A stretch of DNA of 64,000 bases from positions 62,001 through 126,000 of the forward strand of contig NZ_LANJ01000045.1 in the NCBI RefSeq assembly GCF_000971295.1. The letters run 5' to 3'. The stretch's first letter is position 1. Every line of letters begins with the position of its first letter. The notes below the pieces were generated by a model, which ran no database searches, was not told where the DNA came from, and saw only the letters and a program-made list of their open reading frames with translations. This stretch comes from Devosia epidermidihirudinis. GTDB taxonomy: Bacteria; Pseudomonadota; Alphaproteobacteria; Rhizobiales; Devosiaceae. Position numbers and translations under genes: made by a program. Below are positions 35,602 to 45,429 of this stretch, in pieces.

Positions 35602-35720
35602 CTGATAAGAAGGAGAAGGAGTGCAGCAGGAAGCAGCAGCATGGCAGCCGCAATCATCAGCCGGGCCTGCTGGGCCTGACGCTGAGTCACTGCAATGGCT
35701 TTTGCGCGGTTGCGCTGCAT
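35595..35720 (-). CDS. leuL: leuA leader peptide (leucine-rich)
   Basis: A 41-codon frame ends in a dense Leu run (MLLLPAALLLLLISP then TGA): eight leucine codons plus one Ile within the last 14 residues. It stops 115 bases before leuA, and its stop codon sits in the stem of a hairpin. This is the layout of a ribosome-mediated attenuator peptide: stalling at Leu codons would change leader folding. The start could be the ATG at 35720 or an internal ATG nearer the Leu run; ribosome sites are weak for both. Confidence 0.7.
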   Translation of the reverse strand: MQRNRAKAIAVTQRQAQQARLMIAAAMLLLPAALLLLLISP

Positions 35721-35838
35721 GGGTGCGGTCTCGATTTAATTGAAGAATGCGTCAAACTTGACCGCTGCGCAACCCCAAGCGGCCACGCAGCGTGATTTTT
35801 TGATGAACGGCGCCGCGTAAACCACGACGCCCACTCAC

Positions 35839-36726
35839 TTACGGATCAAGATCGAGAGTCCCCTCGCCCACAATGACCGCATGTCCGCCAATACCGCCAT
35901 GGATCAGGGCGCCGTTCTCGGTGCGCAATTGCAGGCTAATGCGACATGGTCGGCCCATTTCGTGGCCCTGCCGCAGCACAAAGTCAGACTGGCCGTTGGA
36001 CAAGTCCGCGTGCTCGGCGAGCAACCCGATCAGCGCGGCTGCGGCAGAACCCGTACCGGGATCCTCGCCCACATCCATGCCAAACATGCGAGCGGCCAGA
36101 TCATTGTCCGACTCATCCGGGGTCCGTGTGAACACATAGGCTGAATTGTGATCGTGCGAAAACACGCTGCTCCAGATGCCCGTATTGACCTTGATACGGC
36201 GCAGCACCTCGGCGTTTTGCACCGGCACCAGATGGAACGTGACGCCAGCGGAGAACACGGCGGGCTGCAGCACATCGCAGCCAATGTCTTCAACTTCGAT
36301 GCCAAGGGCCTGAGCAATGCCCAGCCGGTCCGTCAGCGATGCCAGGCGCGCAGGCAGACGTGGCAGGGCAAAGCGGGCCTCACCGGAACGCTTGTCGCTC
36401 TTCTCAAAGAGCGCTGTGATCAGACCGATCTTTTCTTCCAGGCGGACCGCGCTGACCTTGTTCTGCAGACCCAGCACCACCGCCGCACCGACCGTTGGAT
36501 GCCCGGCGAAAGGCAATTCGGTTTCTGGTGTGAAAATGCGGATGGATGCCGTGTTGCGCTCGGCATTTGGCTTGAGAATGAAAACCGTCTCGCTGAGATT
36601 GAACTCTCGCGCAATCGCCTGCATCTCGTCGTCCAAAAGGCCCTCGGCCTTGGTGACGACGGCCAGCGGGTTCCCTTTCAGCCGCTCCTGCGTAAACACA
36701 TCCAGCAGCAGATAATTGAGCTTCAT
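35839..36726 (-). CDS. PhzF family protein (phenazine-biosynthesis-like isomerase fold)
   Basis: A 295-residue protein of the two-lobed PhzF/diaminopimelate-epimerase-like fold. Motifs include the N-terminal [16 protein letters not shown], the catalytic Glu in [21 protein letters not shown] and [15 protein letters not shown]. No phenazine genes are near, so the substrate is unknown. AAGG precedes the ATG at 36726. It lies nine bases after the UPF0303 gene and is almost certainly in its operon. Confidence 0.9.
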   Translation of the reverse strand: MKLNYLLLDVFTQERLKGNPLAVVTKAEGLLDDEMQAIAREFNLSETVFILKPNAERNTASIRIFTPETELPFAGHPTVGAAVVLGLQNKVSAVRLEEKIGLITALFEKSDKRSGEARFALPRLPARLASLTDRLGIAQALGIEVEDIGCDVLQPAVFSAGVTFHLVPVQNAEVLRRIKVNTGIWSSVFSHDHNSAYVFTRTPDESDNDLAARMFGMDVGEDPGTGSAAAALIGLLAEHADLSNGQSDFVLRQGHEMGRPCRISLQLRTENGALIHGGIGGHAVIVGEGTLDLDP

Positions 36727-36735
36727 CACAACACC

Positions 36736-37227
36736 TTATGCCGGCGACAGGGCGTAGTCTGGGACGCTCAACCCCAGGTGCGCGCACAGCGCGGCGACAG
36801 CAACCGAGTGGTCATCACGCCCCGGCAGACCCGAAATGGTGAGGCACCCGATGATCCCTGCGCCTTTGACCCGAATGGGGAACCCACCGCCAGCGATGAC
36901 AAAATCAGCCGGATCAGCGCCCGACTGTGGCGAAAATGGCTCCTCGCCACGCTCCAGCACAAGGCGATAGCTCGCACGCTGAAAGCGGCGGACCGAATTG
37001 ATCTTGCGGCGCACCCATTCGGCATTGTCTGAACTCGTGTCCGCGGTCGCGGCGAAAAACATCTGCCGATCCCAGGTGCGGATGTCGACGACGATGCTGA
37101 GATTTTCGGCCAGCGCCCGCGCGCGAATTGAATTGCCAAGCGCAAACGCCACGTCCTCATTGAACTCCGGCAAAACCAGGTCCTGCTCCTGACGCTTCAC
37201 CAGTGCGATATCGTCTTCCAGTGCCAT
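36736..37227 (-). CDS. UPF0303 / heme-degrading-domain (HbpS/GlcG-like) protein
   Basis: A 163-residue single-domain protein. VVDIRTWDRQMFFAATADTS and the glycine-rich FVIAGGGFPIRVKGAGIIG followed by SGLPGRDDHSVAVAAL are characteristic of the HbpS/GlcG-like (DUF336-related) fold of the UPF0303 group. Some relatives bind heme; others act with oxidoreductases. It is the first gene of a two-gene operon with phzF and is divergent from the FAD monooxygenase, which hints at a shared oxidative pathway. This is inference. Confidence 0.82.
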   Translation of the reverse strand: MALEDDIALVKRQEQDLVLPEFNEDVAFALGNSIRARALAENLSIVVDIRTWDRQMFFAATADTSSDNAEWVRRKINSVRRFQRASYRLVLERGEEPFSPQSGADPADFVIAGGGFPIRVKGAGIIGCLTISGLPGRDDHSVAVAALCAHLGLSVPDYALSPA

Positions 37228-37362
37228 GCCGCCTCTTCCCCACGATTCGAAATCGATCTGTTCAACAAGCTTTAGAACAGCGAGAGCACGCTGAGTAGAG
37301 TGGCTTTACCGAATGGGAAGATCGGCAGATGATTTGGCCCGCAAACAGTAAAGGACAGCACT

Positions 37363-38640
37363 TTGGAGCGGACCACTTGTTTGATTGCCGGGGGCGGCCC
37401 GGCAGGCATCATGCTTGGCTTGCTGTTGGCGCGGGCGGGCGTTGCAGTGACGGTGCTGGAGAAGCACGCCGACTTCCTGCGCGACTTTCGCGGCGACACG
37501 GTGCATGCCGCGACAGTGCAATTGCTGGATGAGCTGGGTCTGGGCAACGCCTTCCGCGCGCTTCCCCAGACGCGCCTGCAGAACTTCGAACTGCCCCAGC
37601 CCGACGGGCAAACGCTTTTGCTCGTCGATTTCGCCCGCCTCAAGCCACCCTATGACTATGTGGCCATGATCCCGCAATGGGACTTCCTCGACTTCCTCGT
37701 CGGAGCCGCCAAGCTGGAGCCGAGTTTTTCCATCAGGATGAACACACAGGTCACCGGCCTGAGCTTCGACGGCGACCGGGTCAGCGGCGCACGCTGGCGC
37801 GACCGCACTGGCGCAGAAGGTGAGATATCGGCCGACCTGGTGGTCGCCTGCGATGGGCGCCACTCCATCGTGCGCGACGCGGCGGAGTTCGTGCCCCGCG
37901 ACTTCAAGGTGCCGCTTGATACCTGGTGGTTCCGCCTGCCCCGCTATTCCGATGAAATGGGCGACGTGGCGACGCTGACGCCGCGCTTCGGCGACCGCGA
38001 CCTCATGCTCACCTTCACCCGCGAGACCTTCTATCAGGTCGCCTATTTTGCCGAAAAAGGCGCCGACGCACGATTGCACGCCGAAGGCATAGAACGGTTC
38101 CGCCAGCGCATCGCCACCATGCGCCCAGACTTTGCCGACAGGCTCGATACGCTGCAATCCATGGATGATCTGCACATGCTCGACGTGCGGCTCAATCGGC
38201 TCGACACCTGGCATCGTCCCGGTCTGCTCTGCATCGGCGACGCCGCCCACGCCATGTCTCCCGCAGGTGGCGTCGGGATCAATCTGGCCATTCAGGATGC
38301 AGTGGCAGCGGCAGCGCTTCTGGCCGCCCCCCTGCTCGCAGGCAATGTGACGGATGCCGATCTGGCCGCCATACAGAAGAGACGCTGGATGCCGACAGTT
38401 CTGATCCAGCGAATGCAGCGCATCCTGCACCGCCTGATCTTCGTGCCAGCCTTTGAGGGCAAACGTATCGGGCCACCAAAGCTTGCTGTGGCCCTGCTCC
38501 GCATCCTGCCGGCGATCTCTGGCTTCACCGCACGCTTTGCCGCCTTCGGCCCGCGCCCGGAGCATGCGCCGGACTTTGCGCGGCGCCCTCAGAGCGAGCC
38601 GCCCCCGCATAAGAAAACGGGGGCCGAAGCCCCCGTCTGA
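37363..38640 (+). CDS. FAD-dependent monooxygenase (PHBH/UbiH-like)
   Basis: A 425-residue group A flavoprotein monooxygenase. CLIAGGGPAGIMLGLLLARAG is the FAD Rossmann motif, ADLVVACDGRHSIVRDAA the DG motif, and LLCIGDAAHAMSPAGGVGINLAIQDA the GD/FAD-ribityl motif. It would hydroxylate an aromatic or similar compound; the substrate is unknown. The start is a TTG at 37363 with AGGA eight bases upstream. The last codons (about TGAEAPV) coincide with the terminator of the convergent ilvC gene. Confidence 0.87.
   Translation: MERTTCLIAGGGPAGIMLGLLLARAGVAVTVLEKHADFLRDFRGDTVHAATVQLLDELGLGNAFRALPQTRLQNFELPQPDGQTLLLVDFARLKPPYDYVAMIPQWDFLDFLVGAAKLEPSFSIRMNTQVTGLSFDGDRVSGARWRDRTGAEGEISADLVVACDGRHSIVRDAAEFVPRDFKVPLDTWWFRLPRYSDEMGDVATLTPRFGDRDLMLTFTRETFYQVAYFAEKGADARLHAEGIERFRQRIATMRPDFADRLDTLQSMDDLHMLDVRLNRLDTWHRPGLLCIGDAAHAMSPAGGVGINLAIQDAVAAAALLAAPLLAGNVTDADLAAIQKRRWMPTVLIQRMQRILHRLIFVPAFEGKRIGPPKLAVALLRILPAISGFTARFAAFGPRPEHAPDFARRPQSEPPPHKKTGAEAPV
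38611..38636 (-). terminator. ilvC terminator inside the 3' end of the monooxygenase gene
   Basis: On the minus strand ACGGGGGC, a TTCG tetraloop and GCCCCCGT are followed by TTTTCTT: a textbook intrinsic terminator, ten bases past the ilvC stop. The same bases encode the C-terminus of the convergent gene. Confidence 0.92.
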
Positions 38641-38645
38641 ATATC

Positions 38646-39689
<1,044 letters not shown>

Positions 39690-40352
39690 TTATAGGGTGG
39701 CTTTCGCCCCATAGAGGGCAAAAAACTGGTCGGTCGCGGATTTGACATCCGCTTCTATATTGTCGGTTACGTTGGCCTGGGTCAGCGACTTGTCGCCCAG
39801 CAAAAGGCGGATCTGAACGTCGCGGACAACGAGGCCAAAGAACGTACGGTAGGCGTCTTCGCTGGAATCGAAACGCAGCAGCCGCGCATCGCGCCCTGCC
39901 TCAAGAATAGGCTTGAGGCGACGGCGAATTGCCATCGGGCCATTGTCAAGAACGATGGTGCCCAGGCTGTCTTTCTCCTGCGCCGCGTGGGTCACAGCAG
40001 TCCGATTGAGCGTAATTGAAACTTCGCCGGTGATGACTGTCAGCAGATCCCGCGCAAACTGCTCGATGCTGAGGCGCAGGGCCTTGGCATTGAGGTGAGA
40101 ACGATCCACCTGCGGCATACGCACCTTGGCGGCCTGCCACTGCACTGTTGCCGTGAGCAGACCATCACGATCGCCAAACCACTTGTAGAGGGTTTCCTTG
40201 CTGCACGAGGCACGGCGCGCCACGGCAGTCATGGTCAGACCATCGCCATTCTCGACGAGCAAATCCAGCGCCGCCGTCAGCACAGCCTGCTGGCGGGGGG
40301 TGAATGTCTCTTCGTTGACCTTGATGGTCAGTGGCACGGCCCAATCCCTCAT
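39690..40352 (-). CDS. TetR/AcrR family regulator upstream of ilvC
   Basis: A 220-residue repressor-type protein. The helix-turn-helix is at about residues 20-65 (MTAVARRASCSKETLYKWF). The C-terminal part is an AcrR-type ligand domain. The open frame reaches back to 40472, but that would place a 16-base perfect palindrome (40384-40399) inside the gene; the ATG at 40352 leaves it upstream as an operator. Proximity and orientation suggest co-transcription with ilvC; the ligand is unknown. Confidence 0.8.
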   Translation of the reverse strand: MRDWAVPLTIKVNEETFTPRQQAVLTAALDLLVENGDGLTMTAVARRASCSKETLYKWFGDRDGLLTATVQWQAAKVRMPQVDRSHLNAKALRLSIEQFARDLLTVITGEVSITLNRTAVTHAAQEKDSLGTIVLDNGPMAIRRRLKPILEAGRDARLLRFDSSEDAYRTFFGLVVRDVQIRLLLGDKSLTQANVTDNIEADVKSATDQFFALYGAKATL

Positions 40353-40383
40353 ACGCCGAACGATTTCGGCCAATTGAGGCAGG

Positions 40384-40399
40384 CGTACCGTACGGTACG
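40384..40399. promoter_or_regulatory. Perfect 16-base palindrome, likely TetR autoregulatory operator
   Basis: CGTACCGTACGGTACG is fully self-complementary and begins 32 bases upstream of the TetR start codon, where an operator would block transcription of the regulator and possibly of ilvC. Confidence 0.7.
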
Positions 40400-40533
40400 G
40401 TTCGAAGCAAGTGGATTCTACCGCACGCTCCACCGCTTTGGGGTGGGCAGTTGATAGCCGGACGAACGCCATTCCATTTCTTAGAATGGATTTTCCGAAC
40501 GCGCTGCAACCGGCTTTTTGGTGTCCTGATAGA

Positions 40534-40563
40534 ACTTTCTCCCTTACTTAGTAGGGAGAAAGT
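40534..40563. repeat. Perfect 11-base inverted repeat upstream of the AraC gene
   Basis: ACTTTCTCCCT and AGGGAGAAAGT are separated by 8 bases. There is no T tract on either side, so it is more like a regulator site or a structured leader than a terminator. Confidence 0.6.
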
Positions 40564-40684
40564 GGCAGTTTAGTATGGGTTCGTCTGCGGGATGTCTGGG
40601 TTCCTCCGGACAGCGCGCCGGTTGACCGGGGTCGAGAAGACGGTGCACCGAACCTGCAATAGATAGTGTCCTGGAGCGGCAGGC

Positions 40685-41695
40685 TTGACCTTAATTTCGC
40701 GATCACTTTTTGACACGCGCCGCCTGCCCGAGCGCGCCAGACTTAGGCAGTGGAGTGATGCTGCCACCCCGGTGTGGGACATTCTTTCTGTAGACGACGA
40801 GGCTTTTTCTGCCGTTGTCGATTTGTACCACGGCGGCGATCTGGTCTTTGGTACAGTGAGCAGTTCTGCGCAGTCCACCGCCAGGGAAATGGCGCGCATC
40901 GCCGAGGACGGCATCGACTATTACGCGTTTCAATTTTACATATCTGGCCAGCGCCGCGCTGCCGCGCGAGGCGATGACGTCATCCTGCGCAATGGCGATC
41001 TGCTGACTGTCGACATGACACAGCCGATCGCGACAGAGTCCACCCGATATCGCAGCATTGATCTCGGCATCCCCCGCCGTGTGCTGGCTCCCCTGCTGGT
41101 GGCGCCTGATGCGCACGGCGGCAGGCGACATGACGCCTCTCAGCCCCTTGCCGGACTGGTGCGAGCTCATGTCGAAGCGCTCTACCGGGCAGCTCCCCAC
41201 ATGACGGTCGCGCAAATGCACGCGGTGCAGGACGCGACTGTTGCGCTGGCGGCGGCCGCTCTCAATGGCCTCGTCGCGGAAGATCAGGTCGAGCAAGTCA
41301 GAGCGGCCACATTGTTTGCCGTCAAACGATATGTCGAAGACTGGCTCCATGATATGGCCCTGTCAGCCGCTGTGGTGGCTCGCCACTTTTCAATCTCACG
41401 CGCCACGCTATATCGCATCATGGAACCGGTGGGCGGCTTTGTATCCTATCTTCGCCTTCGTCGCCTGCATCGCGTCCGGGCTGATCTCGCCAATCCTGCC
41501 CGGCACCACCTCTCGGTTGGTGAGATTGCTGAGACTTGGGGCTTTGCCAGCCCTTCGGCCTTTACCAAATCATTCCGCCAATGCTTTGGAATGTCGCCTC
41601 GCGCCTATCGAGCAATGGCCGCGGATGCGCTTGCGGCCGAGGCAGAAATTGACGGTGAGCACGCCTGGAGCCACTGGTTGGCAGCGTTGAAGTAG
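40685..41695 (+). CDS. AraC family transcriptional regulator
   Basis: A 336-residue protein. The C-terminal 100 residues hold two helix-turn-helix units: SAAVVARHFSISRATLYRIM and VGEIAETWGFASPSAFTKSF, then the AraC signature end FRQCFGMSPRAYR. The N-terminal 200 residues resemble the AraC-binding-like domain of the FeaR/AraC_binding_2 group. Start TTG at 40685 with GGAG upstream. It is divergent from tetR and 377 bases before the tricorn-like protease. Its targets are unknown. Confidence 0.85.
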   Translation: MTLISRSLFDTRRLPERARLRQWSDAATPVWDILSVDDEAFSAVVDLYHGGDLVFGTVSSSAQSTAREMARIAEDGIDYYAFQFYISGQRRAAARGDDVILRNGDLLTVDMTQPIATESTRYRSIDLGIPRRVLAPLLVAPDAHGGRRHDASQPLAGLVRAHVEALYRAAPHMTVAQMHAVQDATVALAAAALNGLVAEDQVEQVRAATLFAVKRYVEDWLHDMALSAAVVARHFSISRATLYRIMEPVGGFVSYLRLRRLHRVRADLANPARHHLSVGEIAETWGFASPSAFTKSFRQCFGMSPRAYRAMAADALAAEAEIDGEHAWSHWLAALK

Positions 41696-42071
41696 CGGTC
41701 CTCTCCTCCCTCCCACACCGCGCCCCAACGTGAGACGCCCGGAACAGTATTCTCTCCGAATTTGAGATTATTGAGCGATTTCAACCCGTTCAGACGATTG
41801 TTCTTGACCTCCCCCTGCACAGGCTAACTCTGAGGTAGGCCAGTTGCGGCCAAGGTGCACTTTGGCACCGGCCTTGTCATGGGGGTCATGAACAATCTCA
41901 CGCAGTCTGAACGCATGGAATTCACGGTTCATTAGCGTGGCAAACTCACCATTGATCGCGTGCCTCCGGGGTTCCCGGAACCCAGCGAGCCAGCGCGAGC
42001 CGTTGGACAAACTGGCCCTGCAGTCGGAAGCGACTGTGAAATACTGACTAACAAGCAGATCGAGAATTTTG
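41696..42071. other. 376-base gap with a short palindrome, no accepted gene
   Basis: GGGTTCCCGGAACCC at 41969-41983 is a perfect hairpin about 90 bases before the protease start. An 80-codon minus frame (41768-42010) has no ribosome site or recognisable features. The region may hold the protease promoter. Confidence 0.4.
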
Positions 42072-45000
42072 ATGCTGAAACAATTGAGCGCTATTTCGCT
42101 TTTGGCGCTGATGGTCGGGATGACCTCTGCCCATGCTCAACCCACGGGCGAGGCACCGCGTTGGCTGCGTTTCGCCGCCCTGTCGCCAGATGGCGAAACG
42201 ATCAGCTTTACCCATCGTGGCCAGATCTTTGTGGTGCCTGCCGAGGGTGGGTTGGCCGTCTCGCTCACGGCACAGGGTTCGTACAGTTATGGAGCCGTCT
42301 GGTCCCCCGATTCCGAAAGGCTGGCCTTCGCCTCTGATATAGGCGGCAATGACGATATCTACGTCGCCGATTTCTCCGGTACTCTTCAGCGCTTCAGCTG
42401 GTCTTCTGCCCATGAAGTGCCAACAAGCTTTACGCCGGATGGCAAGTCCATTCTCTATACCTCACTGGGCCTGGGTGACGCCGAGCGCAGCGTACAGGGC
42501 GCGCTGTCCTTCAAGCCGCAGCTCTACGCTGCCAATACCCAAACCGGTCGCGAAACCCTGGTGCTGCCGAACTACGCTCTTGAAGCACAATGGAACGCAG
42601 CCCAGGACAAGCTGGCCTACGTCTACAATCCTTCGGTCGATCCCGACGAACGACAGCATCGTGTTGCGGCCAATGCCCGTCAGATCTGGATTTACGATGC
42701 CGTTTCGGGCCGTCACGAAGACGTCTTCGGCCGGGATGGCATCGACCGGGTAAACCCCGTCTGGAGCAAGGACGGGGCAGCCCTTTATTATCTCTCCGAG
42801 CGGTCTGGCTGGCTCAATGCCTGGCAACTCGACATCGTCACCGGGGTCGAAAAGCAGCTGACATTCTTCGAGGGCGCGCCGGTGCGCGACCTCTCGGTCG
42901 CCGACAACGGCACGATTGCCTTTGGTTATGACGGCCGTATCTACGTCCAGAGCGTAGCGGACGCGAAGCCTCAGGCCATCGAAATCTTCACACTGGACCA
43001 GCGCGCGTCTCTCGACGCCAATTTCCCCACCGGTGAGGCGACGCGTTTCGTGTCTTCGCCGGATGGCAAACGCATGGCTCTGGTGGCCAGTGCGGATGTT
43101 TTCCTGCTCGATCGCGAAGGCAATTATCGCCAGATTACGGCGACTCCGGGCGAAGAGCGGGATGTCGCGTTTTCTCCAGACGGGTCGACGCTGGTCTATG
43201 CCGGGCAGCGCGGTCACGAATGGGGCATTTACGCTGTCGACCTGCAAATCGAAAGCAGCGATGATCCGCTCGCCATCCAGTATCAGGAAATCGCGCTCTA
43301 TGTTCCCGAAGAGGGCAATGCCTTCCAACCGCAATTCTCGCCAGACGGCAAACTCCTAGCGTTCATCTCCGACCGCCGGGAGGTCAAGGTTCTGGACCTT
43401 AGCAGCGGCACGGTAGCGGCGCTGTTTGCCGAGACGGACTACAACTCGTCTTATGGCGACGGGGACCTATGGTTTGCATGGTCGCCGACCTCTGAAGACA
43501 TAATGGTTCAGTGGCGCTATCAGGGCGGTAGCGACGCGATAAAAATCGCCATTGTTCCCGCCGATGGCAGCGGGCCGCCGCAGATGATCAGCCAAGGCGT
43601 CAACAATTTTGCACGCGGCGTCTGGAGCCTCGACGGCACACAGGTCATTGGCGCGACCGATCTGTTCGGCCTGCGCTCAGCGCAGTTGCACGGCACGTCG
43701 GAAGATCTCTACCGCATCTTCCTGTCCGAAGCCGCACGACAAGACTTCTTGGACATCAGCGAAGGTGTCTTCCCCACCAGCCCTTCCGATGAAGAAGATG
43801 CGCTTTACGAGCCGCTGCGTTACCCGATCGAGACGGTGCGGTCGGCGCGGCTGGGCCAGCGATTGACCGATGATGCCAGTTCGATCGTCTATTTTGCGCC
43901 ATTGGATGACTATTCCAACCTGCTACTCGTGACGGCACCCGCCCCCGACCAGCTAGAGCTCGAACTGCTTGACCTGCGCACCGGCAATCTCACGGCACTG
44001 CAGACCATCGAGGCGCCAGGCTGGCAGGCCGTATCGTTCGTGCGGGACCAGTATCAGCTTGATATCAAGCTGGATCACACTGTGCTGTCGGTGCCGCTCT
44101 ATGACCCCAGCGGGGTGAGAACCTCACCAGCAAAAATCTTCACCACGGTCAATCCAGATCGCCGGCGTGAAGCCGCTTTCGAACAGGCCTGGGCCGATCT
44201 GAAATACCGCTACTATCAACGGGAACTGGAAGGTCGCGACTGGGATGCGATCGGCGCCAAGTACAGGTCCTATCTCGGCTCGATAGCCACAAGCCGCGAG
44301 CTGACTGAACTGGTTTCGGCCATGTATGGTGAGCTCTCCGCATCGCATCTGTTCACCAATTATGCGGGCTCCGAGAGCACGCATATCGGCCTTGGCACGC
44401 ATAACGACACTTTGGGTGTTTACCTCGACTATGGCTATGAGGGCCCTGGGCGTCGCGTCGCTGCGGTTTTGCCAGGCGGGCCACTGGACCGCGCGGGTCT
44501 GGGCATTGATGCGGGCGATATCATTACCTCGATCAACGGTCTGCCTGTTCCCGAGGCGGGCGGCCTGGAACGGCTACTTGATGTCAACCTCGGCAAGCGC
44601 GCCTTGATTGGTGTCCTCGATCAGGGACAGGATGGAGAGCGCTTCATCTATGTCGATCCAATCAGCTATGGCAGCCAGATCCAACTTGCCAGGGCGCGTC
44701 TGCTTGATGCGCGCGCCGCTATGGTTGATCGCCTGTCCAACGCATGCGTTGCCTATCAGTACGTGGCTGGCATGGATAATGACTCGTACCTCAATGTTCT
44801 GGGCACTCTGACCTCATCGCGCAACCTGACCAAAGCGGCATTGATCGATGTGCGATCCAATGGCGGGGGCAATCTGACCCGGGAACTGACCACGCTGCTG
44901 TCGGGTACAGCCTACGCTCAGGTTGGTCGTACTGGCGGCCCGACCATGACCGAGCCGAACAACCGCTGGGTGTGGCCAAGCGCGGTGCTGGTCGACAGCT

Positions 45001-45323
45001 TCGGCTATTCCGACGCGGCAATCTTCCCGCAGGCGTATCAGGACGCGGGGATTGGCATTCTGGTGGGCGACACGGTGCTCAATACAGGCACCTATGTGGC
45101 CCAAAATGCCAGCAAGCTGGTGCCGGGCTTTAACTACGCCATTCCGGTCCTGCCGAGCCGACGCCTCGATGGCTCCTACTACGAAAACCACGTGATCGAA
45201 CCCGATGTCGCGGTGCCCTTCGACCCCAACACCGTTGGCATCAACACCGACCCGCAGTTGGAAGCGGCCGTGGCAGCGCTGATGAAGCAGATCGGCCCGG
45301 AGACAGATTGCCGCCTACCCTGA
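42072..45323 (+). CDS. Tricorn-like S41 protease with beta-propeller and PDZ domain, exported
   Basis: This 1083-residue protein starts with a Sec signal peptide (to about residue 23, ending TSAHA). Many TolB/WD40-like propeller repeats follow with the SPDG-type motif (AALSPDGETISF, FSPDGSTLVY, FSPDGKLLAFISD). A PDZ domain lies near residues 775-850, and the C-terminal S41 peptidase domain carries the nucleophile Ser near residue 980 in FGYSDAAIFPQA. Tricorn-type enzymes degrade oligopeptides; the signal peptide places this one in the periplasm. The ATG at 42072 is taken although the preceding TTG is in frame. A VanX-like dipeptidase follows. Confidence 0.88.
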   Translation: MLKQLSAISLLALMVGMTSAHAQPTGEAPRWLRFAALSPDGETISFTHRGQIFVVPAEGGLAVSLTAQGSYSYGAVWSPDSERLAFASDIGGNDDIYVADFSGTLQRFSWSSAHEVPTSFTPDGKSILYTSLGLGDAERSVQGALSFKPQLYAANTQTGRETLVLPNYALEAQWNAAQDKLAYVYNPSVDPDERQHRVAANARQIWIYDAVSGRHEDVFGRDGIDRVNPVWSKDGAALYYLSERSGWLNAWQLDIVTGVEKQLTFFEGAPVRDLSVADNGTIAFGYDGRIYVQSVADAKPQAIEIFTLDQRASLDANFPTGEATRFVSSPDGKRMALVASADVFLLDREGNYRQITATPGEERDVAFSPDGSTLVYAGQRGHEWGIYAVDLQIESSDDPLAIQYQEIALYVPEEGNAFQPQFSPDGKLLAFISDRREVKVLDLSSGTVAALFAETDYNSSYGDGDLWFAWSPTSEDIMVQWRYQGGSDAIKIAIVPADGSGPPQMISQGVNNFARGVWSLDGTQVIGATDLFGLRSAQLHGTSEDLYRIFLSEAARQDFLDISEGVFPTSPSDEEDALYEPLRYPIETVRSARLGQRLTDDASSIVYFAPLDDYSNLLLVTAPAPDQLELELLDLRTGNLTALQTIEAPGWQAVSFVRDQYQLDIKLDHTVLSVPLYDPSGVRTSPAKIFTTVNPDRRREAAFEQAWADLKYRYYQRELEGRDWDAIGAKYRSYLGSIATSRELTELVSAMYGELSASHLFTNYAGSESTHIGLGTHNDTLGVYLDYGYEGPGRRVAAVLPGGPLDRAGLGIDAGDIITSINGLPVPEAGGLERLLDVNLGKRALIGVLDQGQDGERFIYVDPISYGSQIQLARARLLDARAAMVDRLSNACVAYQYVAGMDNDSYLNVLGTLTSSRNLTKAALIDVRSNGGGNLTRELTTLLSGTAYAQVGRTGGPTMTEPNNRWVWPSAVLVDSFGYSDAAIFPQAYQDAGIGILVGDTVLNTGTYVAQNASKLVPGFNYAIPVLPSRRLDGSYYENHVIEPDVAVPFDPNTVGINTDPQLEAAVAALMKQIGPETDCRLP

Positions 45324-45350
45324 GGACGGACATCCATCGCAAACACAGAG

Positions 45351-45380
45351 AAAGGCGCCAATCCGGCGCCTTTCCAGTTT
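45351..45380 (+). terminator. Terminator after the tricorn-like protease gene
   Basis: AAAGGCGCC / GGCGCCTTT forms a nine-base perfect stem with a five-base loop, followed by CCAGTTT, 28 bases after the stop. Confidence 0.8.
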
Positions 45381-45429
45381 CGTGCAGCCACGCGGTGAGC
45401 TGCACTCCCAAACCGATCAGGACGTCGAT

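Larger units (their letters stand above)
40353..40684. other. 332-base divergent region between tetR and araC genes with two palindromes
   Basis: It holds the TetR-type palindrome near 40391 and an 11-base perfect inverted repeat at 40534-40563. No gene is seen. The frame extensions of both neighbours into this gap have no family similarity. Confidence 0.5.

Noticed and set aside
41768..42010. An 80-codon minus frame upstream of the tricorn-like protease
   Set aside because: There is no ribosome site, no recognisable family and ordinary intergenic composition.
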